Shown: one piece after another, positions 56,439 through 64,000 of the stretch | Position numbering within the stretch: position 1 is the stretch's first letter | Layout of the letters: each line of letters begins with the position of its first letter | DNA from: Roseithermus sacchariphilus | Lineage (GTDB): Bacteria > Bacteroidota > Rhodothermia > Rhodothermales > MEBIC09517 | DNA: 64,000 nucleotides | Assembly (NCBI GenBank): GCA_003285105.1 | Contig: CP030158.1 | Span: 186,001 to 250,000 of the forward strand | Direction: 5' to 3' | Translations under genes and position numbers: made by a program | Notes under the pieces: generated by a model | Databases searched by the model: none | Seen by the model: only the letters and a program-made list of their open reading frames with translations | Told to the model about the DNA's origin: nothing

Positions 56439-58229
56439 ATGTTCGATCTCGACACCCTGGCTCCCCTGCCCATCCTGACCGGCCTGGCCGGCGGGCTGGC
56501 GTTGTTCCTCTTCGGGCTGGACCTGATGAGCGGCGCGCTGAAATCGACGGCGGGGCACCGGATGAAGCGGCTGCTGGCCCGGCTGACGACGAACCGCTTC
56601 AAAGCCGCCTTCGCCGGCGCCTTCGTGACGGCCGTGATCCAGTCCTCCTCCGTCACCACGGTGCTGGTGGTCGGCTTCGTCTCGGCCGGGCTGATGACGC
56701 TGCAGCAGTCGGTGGGGGTCATCATGGGCGCGAACGTCGGCACGACGATCACGGCGCAGATCATTGCCTTCAAGGTCAGCCGCTATGCCCTGCTGCTGAT
56801 CGCCCTCGGCTTCGGCCTGCAGTTCCTCGCCCGGCGCGACCGCCTCCGGCACTACGGCACGGCCCTGCTCGGCCTCGGGCTGATCTTCTTCGGCATGGAC
56901 CTGATGAGCGGGGCGACGCGTCCGCTACAGGACTACCCGCCGTTCATCGAGGCGATGCGGCGCATGGATCACCCGCTGCTGGGCATCCTCGCCAGCGCGG
57001 CCTTCACGGCCCTCGTGCAGAGTTCGTCGGCCACGACGGGCGTCATCATCGCGCTGGCGTTGCAGGGGTTCGTCACGCTGGAGGCCGGCATCGCGCTGAT
57101 CTTCGGAGCCAACATCGGCACGTGCGTGACGGCGTTGCTGGCTGCCATCGGCAAGCCGCGCGCGGCGGTGCAGGCGGCCCTCGTCCACGTGCTGTTCAAC
57201 GTGCTGGGGGTGTTGATCTGGCTCGGGTTCATCGACCAGCTGGCGTGGATCGTCCGGGCCATCTCGCCGGCGGCCGAGGGGCTGACGGGCGCGGCCCGCC
57301 TGGCGGCCGAAACGCCGCGACAGATCGCCAACGCCCACACCGTCTTCAACGTGGCCAACCTGCTGATCTTCATCGGCTTCACGCGGCCCATCGCGTGGCT
57401 GGCCCAGCGGCTCGTGCCGGAACGGGCCGCCCCGGCCGGGGCCGGCGTCACGCCCCGCTACCTCGACGACATCCTGCTCGACACGCCGATGCTGGCGCTG
57501 GACCGCGTGCGCATGGAACTGCGCCGCCTGGGTGAGCGCGCTGCCGAGATGGTGGAGCGCTCCCTGCCCGTCGCGCTCCACGGCGACGAGGACGACCTGC
57601 GTGCCCTGGCCCGGTTGGACGACGAGATCGACGCGCTGCACGAGGCCGTGGTGGCCTACCTGGGTCGGCTATCCCGGCAGCACCTCGGCGCGGCCGAATC
57701 CCACCAGTTCCACGTGTACCTGACGGCCGCCAACCTGATCGAAAGCATCGGGGACATGATCGAGACGAACATCGTCCGGGCCGGGTGGGAGCGGCTGCAC
57801 AACGACCTGCACGTCAGCCCGGCCACGGAGGAGGCCCTCGGGCGGCTCCACGGGAAGGTGGTCTGGGCGGTGCAACGGGCCCTCGAAGCCCTCGACGCCT
57901 CGGATGCCGGGGCGGCCCGGGCGGTGATCGACGCCAAGGAGGAGATCAACCGCCTGGCCGAGGCGGCCGAGCACCACCTGGCGCTGCGGCTGGCCGCCCC
58001 GGAGGCGCACCGCCTGCCGCTGTTTCGCCTCGAATCGGAGTTGATCGAGTACTTCAAGCGCGTCTACTACTTTGCCAAGCGTATCGCCAAGCTCCTCACC
58101 GAACCCCCCGAGAACCATGCTCCAGACCCCCGATCACGCGACGCTGCTCCAGCGCATCAGCCAGACCCATCCGGATCCGTCGCTACAACGCCGCGCCCAC
58201 CTGCTGCTGCTGTACGCCGAAGGCCGTGA
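56439..58229 (+). CDS. Na+/phosphate cotransporter family protein with PhoU-like domain
   Basis: 596-residue protein. The N-terminal two thirds holds two inverted Na/Pi repeats with the QSSSVTTVLVVGF and QSSSATTGVIIAL signatures and GANVGTT/GANIGTC. The C-terminal part (about 350-560) is a helical PhoU-like domain. It should import or export phosphate with Na+. The final ~37 residues overlap the next gene by 113 bases and look unlike the family (Pro/Arg/Ala-rich), so the frame may run past its natural end. Confidence 0.9.
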   Translation: MFDLDTLAPLPILTGLAGGLALFLFGLDLMSGALKSTAGHRMKRLLARLTTNRFKAAFAGAFVTAVIQSSSVTTVLVVGFVSAGLMTLQQSVGVIMGANVGTTITAQIIAFKVSRYALLLIALGFGLQFLARRDRLRHYGTALLGLGLIFFGMDLMSGATRPLQDYPPFIEAMRRMDHPLLGILASAAFTALVQSSSATTGVIIALALQGFVTLEAGIALIFGANIGTCVTALLAAIGKPRAAVQAALVHVLFNVLGVLIWLGFIDQLAWIVRAISPAAEGLTGAARLAAETPRQIANAHTVFNVANLLIFIGFTRPIAWLAQRLVPERAAPAGAGVTPRYLDDILLDTPMLALDRVRMELRRLGERAAEMVERSLPVALHGDEDDLRALARLDDEIDALHEAVVAYLGRLSRQHLGAAESHQFHVYLTAANLIESIGDMIETNIVRAGWERLHNDLHVSPATEEALGRLHGKVVWAVQRALEALDASDAGAARAVIDAKEEINRLAEAAEHHLALRLAAPEAHRLPLFRLESELIEYFKRVYYFAKRIAKLLTEPPENHAPDPRSRDAAPAHQPDPSGSVATTPRPPAAAVRRRP

Positions 58230-58713
58230 GACGGCCGCCGTCGCCGCGGCCGTCGGGCTGTCCCCGAGCACGGCCCGACGCTGGCGCCGGCGCTACCTCG
58301 ACGGCGGCCTGGAGGCGGTCTTCCCCGCCGAGGTGCTGGCTGCCCTCCCCGCCGAGGCCCCGGCTCGGCCGGCACCCGAGCCGGCAGCCGAGCCCGCCGC
58401 CGCCCCCACTCCGGCCGCCCCGCCACGCTCGGACGACGCGCCGGCCCCCATCGAAGCCCGCATCCGCGCCCTGTTCGACGACGTGGCCGAGGCGTTCGGC
58501 GGGAAGAAGAAGCTCAAGGCCCTGCGCAAGCGGAAGCCGGCCAAAGCGTTGCGGAAGCTCGGCAAGCGGCTGAGCAAATACCGCGACCGCGTGCGCAAAC
58601 GCCTGAACCAGGACGGCCTTTCCGCCCGGCAGCGCCGCCGGCTCGAGAAGCAGCGCAAGGCGCTCAAGCGCTTCCTCCGACGGGCCCGGGCGCTGCTGGA
58701 CGAACTCTCCTGA
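58117..58713 (+). CDS. HTH protein with basic C-terminal tail (unknown)
   Basis: 198-residue protein. An N-terminal Homeodomain-like/IS630-type HTH (LLLYAEGRETAAVAAAVGLS then STARRWRRRYLDGGLEAVF) is followed by a long Ala/Pro linker (about 75-110) and a very Lys/Arg-rich helical C-terminus (about 125-190; KKKLKALRKRKPAKALRKLG). The tail could bind polyphosphate or nucleic acid. Its neighbours are a phosphate transporter (113-base overlap) and a CHAD protein 17 bases later, suggesting a phosphate/polyphosphate role by context only. Confidence 0.75.
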   Translation: MLQTPDHATLLQRISQTHPDPSLQRRAHLLLLYAEGRETAAVAAAVGLSPSTARRWRRRYLDGGLEAVFPAEVLAALPAEAPARPAPEPAAEPAAAPTPAAPPRSDDAPAPIEARIRALFDDVAEAFGGKKKLKALRKRKPAKALRKLGKRLSKYRDRVRKRLNQDGLSARQRRRLEKQRKALKRFLRRARALLDELS

Positions 58714-58730
58714 CCCCCCACCTGCGCCCG

Positions 58731-59768
58731 ATGCCTTCGCCGCCCGCTCGACCCGAGCACACCACCAAACCGGCCCTGGCGCTCGACCCCGGCGAACGCG
58801 CCGACGCCGCCGCCCGGCGGGTGTTGCTGGCCTTGCTCGACGTCGTCGAAGCCAACGAACCCGGCGTCCGGGCTCAGCGCGACCCGGAGTTCCTGCACGA
58901 CTTCCGGGTCGCCGTCCGGCAGACCCGCTCGGTGCTGGGCCAGCTCGAGCGCGTCTTCCCGGACCCGCCCCTCGGCCGCTTCCGGGAGGACTTTCGCTGG
59001 CTCGGCCGGGCCACCGGCCCCGCTCGCGACCTCGACGTCTACCTGCTCCGCTTTCCCATGTACCAGGCCTGGCTGCCCCCCGAGGTCCGGGGCGATCTGG
59101 AGCCCCTCCGCGCCTTCCTGCACCAGCAGCAACGGGCCGAACACGCCCGGCTCGTCGCCCTGCTCGACGGCGCCCGCTACCGCGCGCTGCGGGCCGACTG
59201 GCGGGCTTTCCTGACGGCACCGCTCACCACGCCCACGGCCCACGGGCAGCGACCGATCCGGGCCGTGGTGTCGAAGCGGATCCGCCGGCTCTACAAGAAG
59301 GCCGTGCGGCAGGGCCGCGCCATCCTCGCCGACGCCGATGCGACGGACGCCGATGCACCGGGCGCCGATGAGATGGACGCTGCCCTCCACGCGCTGCGGA
59401 TCACGTGCAAGAAACTCCGCTACCTGCTGGAGCTGTTCGGCTCGCTGTACCCGCCCAAGGCGCTCGCCCCGCTCATCGACGCGCTAAAAGGGTTGCAGGA
59501 CGTCCTGGGTGAACACAACGACCTCGTGGTGCAGCGGGCGCGGCTCCGGGGGTTCGCCCGGGAGATGATGCAGCAGGGGATGGCTCCGGCGGACACCTTC
59601 CTCGCCATGGGCCGTCTGGAGGCCCACATCGACCAGGCGCGCCTCCAGACGCGGGCGGCGTTCCGCCGTCGGTTCCGCCGGTTTGCCCGCAAGAAAACGC
59701 GGCGCCGCGTGCGGGCGCTGTTCCGCGCGGCAACGCCCCCCGGAACGGCCGCACCACCGGCCGGTTGA
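58731..59768 (+). CDS. CHAD domain protein
   Basis: 345-residue helical protein with two CHAD halves. Conserved basic residues include His56, Arg59 and Arg63 (FLHDFRVAVRQTRS) and the second-half HALRITCKKLRYLLELF. CHAD domains bind polyphosphate in characterised cases. The C-terminus is Arg-rich. Third gene of the phosphate-linked cluster. Confidence 0.88.
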   Translation: MPSPPARPEHTTKPALALDPGERADAAARRVLLALLDVVEANEPGVRAQRDPEFLHDFRVAVRQTRSVLGQLERVFPDPPLGRFREDFRWLGRATGPARDLDVYLLRFPMYQAWLPPEVRGDLEPLRAFLHQQQRAEHARLVALLDGARYRALRADWRAFLTAPLTTPTAHGQRPIRAVVSKRIRRLYKKAVRQGRAILADADATDADAPGADEMDAALHALRITCKKLRYLLELFGSLYPPKALAPLIDALKGLQDVLGEHNDLVVQRARLRGFAREMMQQGMAPADTFLAMGRLEAHIDQARLQTRAAFRRRFRRFARKKTRRRVRALFRAATPPGTAAPPAG

Positions 59769-59822
59769 CCCGTCCGTCCCGCCGTCGTCGGGGGTCTGTC
59801 CCTCCTCCAGCCGATTCCTCGC

Positions 59823-61004
59823 ATGAAGCCGCTCGCCGCACGCACCGCTGCGCTGAAGCAGAGTGACATCCGTGCCATCACCGCCCTGACCCGCGAGGTC
59901 GGCGGCATCAACCTGGGTCAGGGCATCTGCGACATGCCCACCCCTGCGCCCGTCAAGGAGGCCGCCTGCCGGGCCATCGCCGGCGACCGCTCCACCTACA
60001 CCGGCTACGCCGGCATCCGCCGGCTGCGCGAGGCCATCCTGCACAAGGCGCAGACCTACAACCGCCTCCCCGCCACCTCCGACGCCGAGGTGCTCGTCAG
60101 CGCCGGCTCGACCGGCGCGTTCGTGACGGCCATCCACGCCCTGCTCGATCCCGGCGACGAGGTGCTGCTGTTCGAGCCCTTCTACGGCTATCACCGCAAC
60201 CTGCTGACGCTCATCGGGGCCTGCCCCCGCGTGGTGCCGATGCACGCCCCCGACTGGCGGATCGACTTCGACGCCGTGCGGGCCGCCATCACCCCGCGCA
60301 CCCGGGCCGTGCTGGTCTGCACCCCCGCCAACCCCTGCGGCAAAGTGTGGACCCGCGACGAACTGGCCGCGCTGCTGGCGATCCTCCAGGAGCACGACCT
60401 CTACGCGCTCACGGACGAGATCTACGAGTATATGCTCTATGACGGCCGCGAGCACGTCTCGCTGGCCTCCCTGCCCGGCGCCTACGAGCGGACCATCACC
60501 ATCTCGGGGTTCTCGAAGACCTACAACATGACCGGATGGCGGCTCGGCTACGCCGTCGGCCCGGCCCCCCTCCTGGAGAAGATGGGGCTCATCAACGACC
60601 TGCTCTACATCTGCGCGCCCACCCCGCTGCAGTACGGGGTGACGGCCGCCTTCGAGATGGACGCGGCCTACTTCGCCGAGATGCAGGCGGCCTACGCTAC
60701 GAAGCGCCGGATGCTCTGCGAAACGCTGGAGCGCATCGGCTTCGGGGTGTCGTGGCCCCAGGGGGCCTACTACGTCCTGGCCGACGTCCGCCCGTTGCGG
60801 GGCCGGGTGCCGGGCTTCGAGGATGCCCGTACCGCCTGCGAAACGCTGATCCGCCGCGCCCACGTCGCCGCCGTCCCCGGCCCGTCGTTCTTCCAGCATC
60901 CGGAAGACGGCGAGCCCTACCTGCGGTTCTGCTTCGCCAAGGAGCAGCCGGTGCTGGAGCAGGCCTGCCGGCAGCTGTCCGAGGCCTTCGGCGGCCGGGC
61001 CTGA
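59823..61004 (+). CDS. Class I/II PLP-dependent aminotransferase
   Basis: 393-residue aspartate-aminotransferase-fold enzyme. Features: YTGYAGIRRLREAI, nucleotide-type TPANPCGKVWT, PLP aspartate/tyrosine region ALTDEIYEYM, and the Schiff-base lysine in SGFSKTYNMTGWR. Substrate is not determinable from sequence; methionine/glutamine-type or kynurenine-type transaminases are similar. Convergent with the transporter gene that follows. Confidence 0.9.
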   Translation: MKPLAARTAALKQSDIRAITALTREVGGINLGQGICDMPTPAPVKEAACRAIAGDRSTYTGYAGIRRLREAILHKAQTYNRLPATSDAEVLVSAGSTGAFVTAIHALLDPGDEVLLFEPFYGYHRNLLTLIGACPRVVPMHAPDWRIDFDAVRAAITPRTRAVLVCTPANPCGKVWTRDELAALLAILQEHDLYALTDEIYEYMLYDGREHVSLASLPGAYERTITISGFSKTYNMTGWRLGYAVGPAPLLEKMGLINDLLYICAPTPLQYGVTAAFEMDAAYFAEMQAAYATKRRMLCETLERIGFGVSWPQGAYYVLADVRPLRGRVPGFEDARTACETLIRRAHVAAVPGPSFFQHPEDGEPYLRFCFAKEQPVLEQACRQLSEAFGGRA

Positions 61005-61025
61005 CGCGCCGGCGCGGCACGCCGT

Positions 61026-62645
61026 TCAGAGCAGCAGCGAGAGCAGCACCTGGGCCAGGATGATCTTGGTGATCGTGGCGACCGGGAAGACGGTGGCGTA
61101 GCCCACGTTGGGCAGGTCGTTCCCGGTCTGCTCCAGGGCAAAGCTGAGAACGGCCGGCTGGGTCTGCAGACCGGCCAGCATCCCCGTCATCACCCCCATC
61201 GGGATGCGGAGGACGCGGTGCCCGATGACGAGCGCCGCCAGCGCCACCGTGCACGTGATGATGGCCCCGGCGCCGAAGATCAGCAGGCCCCCTCCCTGGC
61301 TGAGCGTGTCGAAGAACGCATAGCCGGCGCGCGTGCCGACCCCGGCGAAGAACAGCACCAGGCCGAGCTGCCGCAGCAGCAGGTTGGCGCTGTACGGGAG
61401 ATACCACAGGAGCGGACCGGTGCGCCCCACCCGCCCCAGCACCAGCCCCACGACCAGCGGCCCCCCGGCCAGGCCGAGCCGGAACGTCACGTCGCCCGGC
61501 AGCGGCACCGGGATCATCCCGATGAGCAACCCGGCCAGCAGGCCCAGGCTGAGCGTGAGCAGGTTGATCTCGCTGAGTGCCCGGTAGGAATCCCCGAAGA
61601 GCCGGCTGATGGTGCCCATCACCTCCGGGCGCGCCACGACCCGCACCCGGTCGCCCAGCTCCAGCACCGTATCGCCATGCACCAGCCACTCCACGTCACC
61701 ACGGCGGACGCGGGTGACGATGGCATCGTACTGACGCAGGAAGGCCAGGTCCCGGACCCGGCGGCCGGCCACGTTCGGGTTGGAGACGAAGATCCGGCGG
61801 AAGTCGAACACGCGGCGATCCTGTTCCAGGTGCTCATCGGCCCAGCGGCCGAGGGCCTGCTGCACCCGCTCGGCCTCGTCCTGCGTGGCCACCACGCTCA
61901 CCAGGTCGCCGGGCTGCAGGCGCGTGGTGCCCTCGGCCAGTTCGTAGGTGCCGTCGGCGCGCTTGACGCGGCCGAAGAGCACGTCCCATCCCTCCTGCTC
62001 GGCCAGCACCTCCAGCGGCGCCAGCCCCTCCCGCTCGACCCGTATCGAGTAGCTGTGCAGGTCCTGCCCCACCGCCTCCCCTCGCATCTGCTCCGCCTCG
62101 GCCGCGTAGTCGACCTTCCAGAGGTGCTGCATCAGCACGATGGCGAGGATCATCCCGACGACCCCCATGGGATAGGCGATGGAGTACCCCACGACCGCCG
62201 CGTCGCGGAGCGCCGGACGGCCCTCCCCCAGGAACTCCAGCACGGCCGCCAGCGCCGGCGTGTTGGTCAGGCTTCCGGCAAACATCCCGGCGACCGTTGC
62301 CCCGTCGAGCCTGAAGACGGCGTAGGCGGCCAGGGCAAGCCCGAAGGCGCCGAGCAACACCCCGACCACGAGCAGGTTGTCCCGCAGCCCCTTCCGGCGC
62401 AGCGCCGCGAAGAAGCCGGGGCCGCTGCTGAGTCCGACGGCATACACGAACAGCACCAGCCCCAGCAGGGTGGTGAACTCGGGCAGCTTCAGGTCCGGGT
62501 GCAGGGCGCCGACGCCGAGCCCGGCGAACAGCACGGCGGCCACCCCCAGGCTGCTCCCTTTGATCCGAACCTGCCCCAGCAGATAGCCGAGCGCCGAGAC
62601 GACGACCAGCAACAGGATCGGGTGTGCGATGAGCAGGTCGATCAT
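61026..62645 (-). CDS. AspT/YidE/YbjL-type transporter with RCK_C domains
   Basis: 539-residue membrane protein. Two halves of about five helices each (SLTNTPALAAVLEFLG in the first; LAGGPLVVGLVLG in the second) are separated by two TrkA-C/RCK_C domains (about 200-370). This is the aspartate:alanine exchanger-like family; the substrate is unknown. Start MIDLLIAHPILLLVVV is usual. Confidence 0.9.
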   Translation of the reverse strand: MIDLLIAHPILLLVVVSALGYLLGQVRIKGSSLGVAAVLFAGLGVGALHPDLKLPEFTTLLGLVLFVYAVGLSSGPGFFAALRRKGLRDNLLVVGVLLGAFGLALAAYAVFRLDGATVAGMFAGSLTNTPALAAVLEFLGEGRPALRDAAVVGYSIAYPMGVVGMILAIVLMQHLWKVDYAAEAEQMRGEAVGQDLHSYSIRVEREGLAPLEVLAEQEGWDVLFGRVKRADGTYELAEGTTRLQPGDLVSVVATQDEAERVQQALGRWADEHLEQDRRVFDFRRIFVSNPNVAGRRVRDLAFLRQYDAIVTRVRRGDVEWLVHGDTVLELGDRVRVVARPEVMGTISRLFGDSYRALSEINLLTLSLGLLAGLLIGMIPVPLPGDVTFRLGLAGGPLVVGLVLGRVGRTGPLLWYLPYSANLLLRQLGLVLFFAGVGTRAGYAFFDTLSQGGGLLIFGAGAIITCTVALAALVIGHRVLRIPMGVMTGMLAGLQTQPAVLSFALEQTGNDLPNVGYATVFPVATITKIILAQVLLSLLL

Positions 62646-62791
62646 GACGGGTCGGCCGAACCGTTACGGGCACCGCAAACCGGCCGGGAGCGGACCGGCG
62701 GGACGGCAAGGTAACGGCGCACGACCCGGGGCGCACGGCGGCCGCGTGAATTCTTCCCGCATCCCCACCCCGCGCCGGCCATCCGGCCGCC

Positions 62792-63775
62792 CTACTGCAC
62801 GCCGACGGCCTTCAGCGCCGCGATCACCTGATCGTGGAGAGGGCCGTTGGTGACGATGACGCCCCGGTTCTGCTGCAGGCCCCAGCCCTGGTCGAAGGCC
62901 AGCGGCTTGCCGTGTATGTCCGTCACCCGCCCCCCAGCTTCGGTCACCACGAGCGAGCCGGCGGCGTGATCCCAGATCTTCTCGACGTAGCCCGGACGGG
63001 TGGGCAGGCGCATGTAGATGTCCGCCTCGCCCCGCGCCACGACGGCATACTTGGCCTGGCTGTCGAGGCGGACGGGGTCGGCGGTGATGCCGAGCCGGGC
63101 CGCCACCTCGGCGGCGTCGTTGTGCGAGGTATGGCCGGCTTCCACCGACTCGCAGAAGCGGGCGTGCGCGGGCACCCGCAGGTCGCTCGTCCGCACCGGC
63201 ATCGGCTCGCCGTCGCCGTCGAGGGGGACGCGGAAGGCCCCCTGCCCCCGCACGGCGACGTAGACCACCCCGGTCTCCTCGGCGTCCGGCGTCGGCGGCA
63301 GGTTCGGACAGGCCAGCACCGCCACCTGCACCTCTCCGCCCACGATGAGCGCCAGCGCGATGGCGTATTGCTCACGCCGGAGGAAGCCTTTCGTGCCGTC
63401 GATGGGGTCGAGCGTCCAGAAGCGTTCGCTGTAGTCCTGCGCGCCGCCGTAGTCGATCCAGGCACGGACCGTCTCCGCATCGACGCCGGGCCGCTGCGCC
63501 GCCACGTGGGAGACGACCTGGTCCAGAATCGCCGGGTTTTCGCGGAGCGCCGCGCTGTCCTCTTCCGCAATGATGGGGTCGTCCGGGAACGCCTCCCGAA
63601 TCGCCCGGCATACCAGCGCCTGACTGCCGAAGTCGGCCACCGTCACGGGGCTACGGTCCTTTTTGCTGAGGATGTCCGGCGTGATCTGTGCCTGGACCGC
63701 CCGGCAGAGTGCCGTGGCTTCGCGCACCGCCTGAAGCGCCACGCTCCGCTCGCGCGAGTACCCGGTATGCGTCAT
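62792..63775 (-). CDS. 3'(2'),5'-bisphosphate nucleotidase (CysQ/HAL2-like)
   Basis: 327-residue inositol-monophosphatase-fold enzyme, expected to hydrolyse PAP/PAPS or related 3'-phosphates. Metal-site motifs: SPVTVADFGSQAL, IIAEEDSAALRE, WTLDPIDGTKGFL and WDHAAGSLVVTEAGG. Length and motif spacing match the eukaryote-like HAL2/SAL1 branch. ATG 63775 is preferred; the upstream open frame (to 63988) has no similarity. Confidence 0.92.
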   Translation of the reverse strand: MTHTGYSRERSVALQAVREATALCRAVQAQITPDILSKKDRSPVTVADFGSQALVCRAIREAFPDDPIIAEEDSAALRENPAILDQVVSHVAAQRPGVDAETVRAWIDYGGAQDYSERFWTLDPIDGTKGFLRREQYAIALALIVGGEVQVAVLACPNLPPTPDAEETGVVYVAVRGQGAFRVPLDGDGEPMPVRTSDLRVPAHARFCESVEAGHTSHNDAAEVAARLGITADPVRLDSQAKYAVVARGEADIYMRLPTRPGYVEKIWDHAAGSLVVTEAGGRVTDIHGKPLAFDQGWGLQQNRGVIVTNGPLHDQVIAALKAVGVQ

Positions 63776-64000
63776 CGTGATCGTCGTCGAATGAGGTCGA
63801 ATGAGAAGGGGAAGCAGGTCCGCATGACGAGCCCGACGAACGTAGCCGGCTCTGTCGATGCCGGCCGCGTCGTTCCGGCGCATCCGGCCCTCACCTATGG
63901 CGAGCCGCCCCAAACGTTCCCGGTATGCCGCGATCCACTGGAGACGTGACCAACTCGTTCGGCTACGAGAGAAGAGAATACACCGCACAAAAAACCATCG

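Overview
The window is a chromosomal segment of very GC-rich DNA with strong G/C preference at third codon positions. It most likely comes from a member of the Rhodothermota (Rhodothermales; former Bacteroidetes/Rhodothermaeota). The evidence is two secreted proteins ending in type IX secretion (T9SS) sorting domains with the YPNP(F)NP motif, a PorQ homologue, a GldA/GldF/GldG-type ABC cluster, and an HmuR-HmuY haem locus, all Bacteroidota-lineage traits, in a high-GC background. The species cannot be fixed from the sequence alone. The best promoters visible are ordinary sigma70-like ones (TTGAC[A/T], 17 bp, TA-rich -10), seen upstream of a tRNA, a haem operon and an apparent non-coding RNA.

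Layout. 1-5.9 kb: putrescine synthesis from arginine (speA, aguB, and an aguA interrupted by a one-base frameshift), then a GNAT-like protein and a HAD phosphatase. 5.9-8.4 kb: a family 2 glycosyltransferase and a rhomboid protease. Between them is a 1.2-kb stretch without convincing genes that looks like an independent RNA transcription unit of about 0.8 kb on the minus strand. 8.5-17 kb: housekeeping genes on the minus strand (purQ, a GNAT, a phosphohexomutase, recN, secA). 17-24 kb: small membrane proteins, a pair of 133-bp intergenic repeats, porQ, a DUF2135-like lipoprotein, a tyrosine recombinase that has lost both catalytic arginines, and a two-lipoyl-domain E2 acyltransferase. 24-29.2 kb: two large T9SS cargo proteins with a 50-codon gene between them that resembles a RiPP (ribosomally made, modified peptide) precursor. 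29.2-33 kb: an ECF41-type sigma factor and its carboxymuconolactone-decarboxylase-like partner behind a textbook ECF41 promoter, then a K+-dependent-type membrane pyrophosphatase. 33.3-35.8 kb: tRNA-Gln, prs, rplY and pth. 36-41.4 kb: an aspartate/glutamate racemase, a PEGA-like lipoprotein, a DtxR/MntR-family regulator and a hybrid histidine kinase. 41.4-45.7 kb: a gld-type ABC operon. 46-47.2 kb: a divergent Nramp-family protein. 47.3-55.1 kb: an eight-gene haem uptake and use operon (hmuR-hmuY-hmuT-hmuU, two small CxCC proteins, hmuV-hmuS) with a 27-bp palindromic operator over its promoter. 55.1-59.8 kb: a nucleoside deaminase, a membrane HEAGH protein and a phosphate module (Na/Pi cotransporter-PhoU, a basic HTH protein, a CHAD protein). 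59.8-63.8 kb: an aminotransferase, an AspT/YidE-type transporter and a CysQ/HAL2-like bisphosphate nucleotidase.

The most unusual items are the putative ~0.8-kb non-coding RNA at 6.6-7.5 kb, the small RiPP-like peptide gene at 27.26 kb, the degenerate recombinase with nested inverted repeats beside it, the small CxCC paralogues in the haem operon, and the phosphate/CHAD module. No CRISPR array, rRNA, insertion sequence or replication origin was seen.
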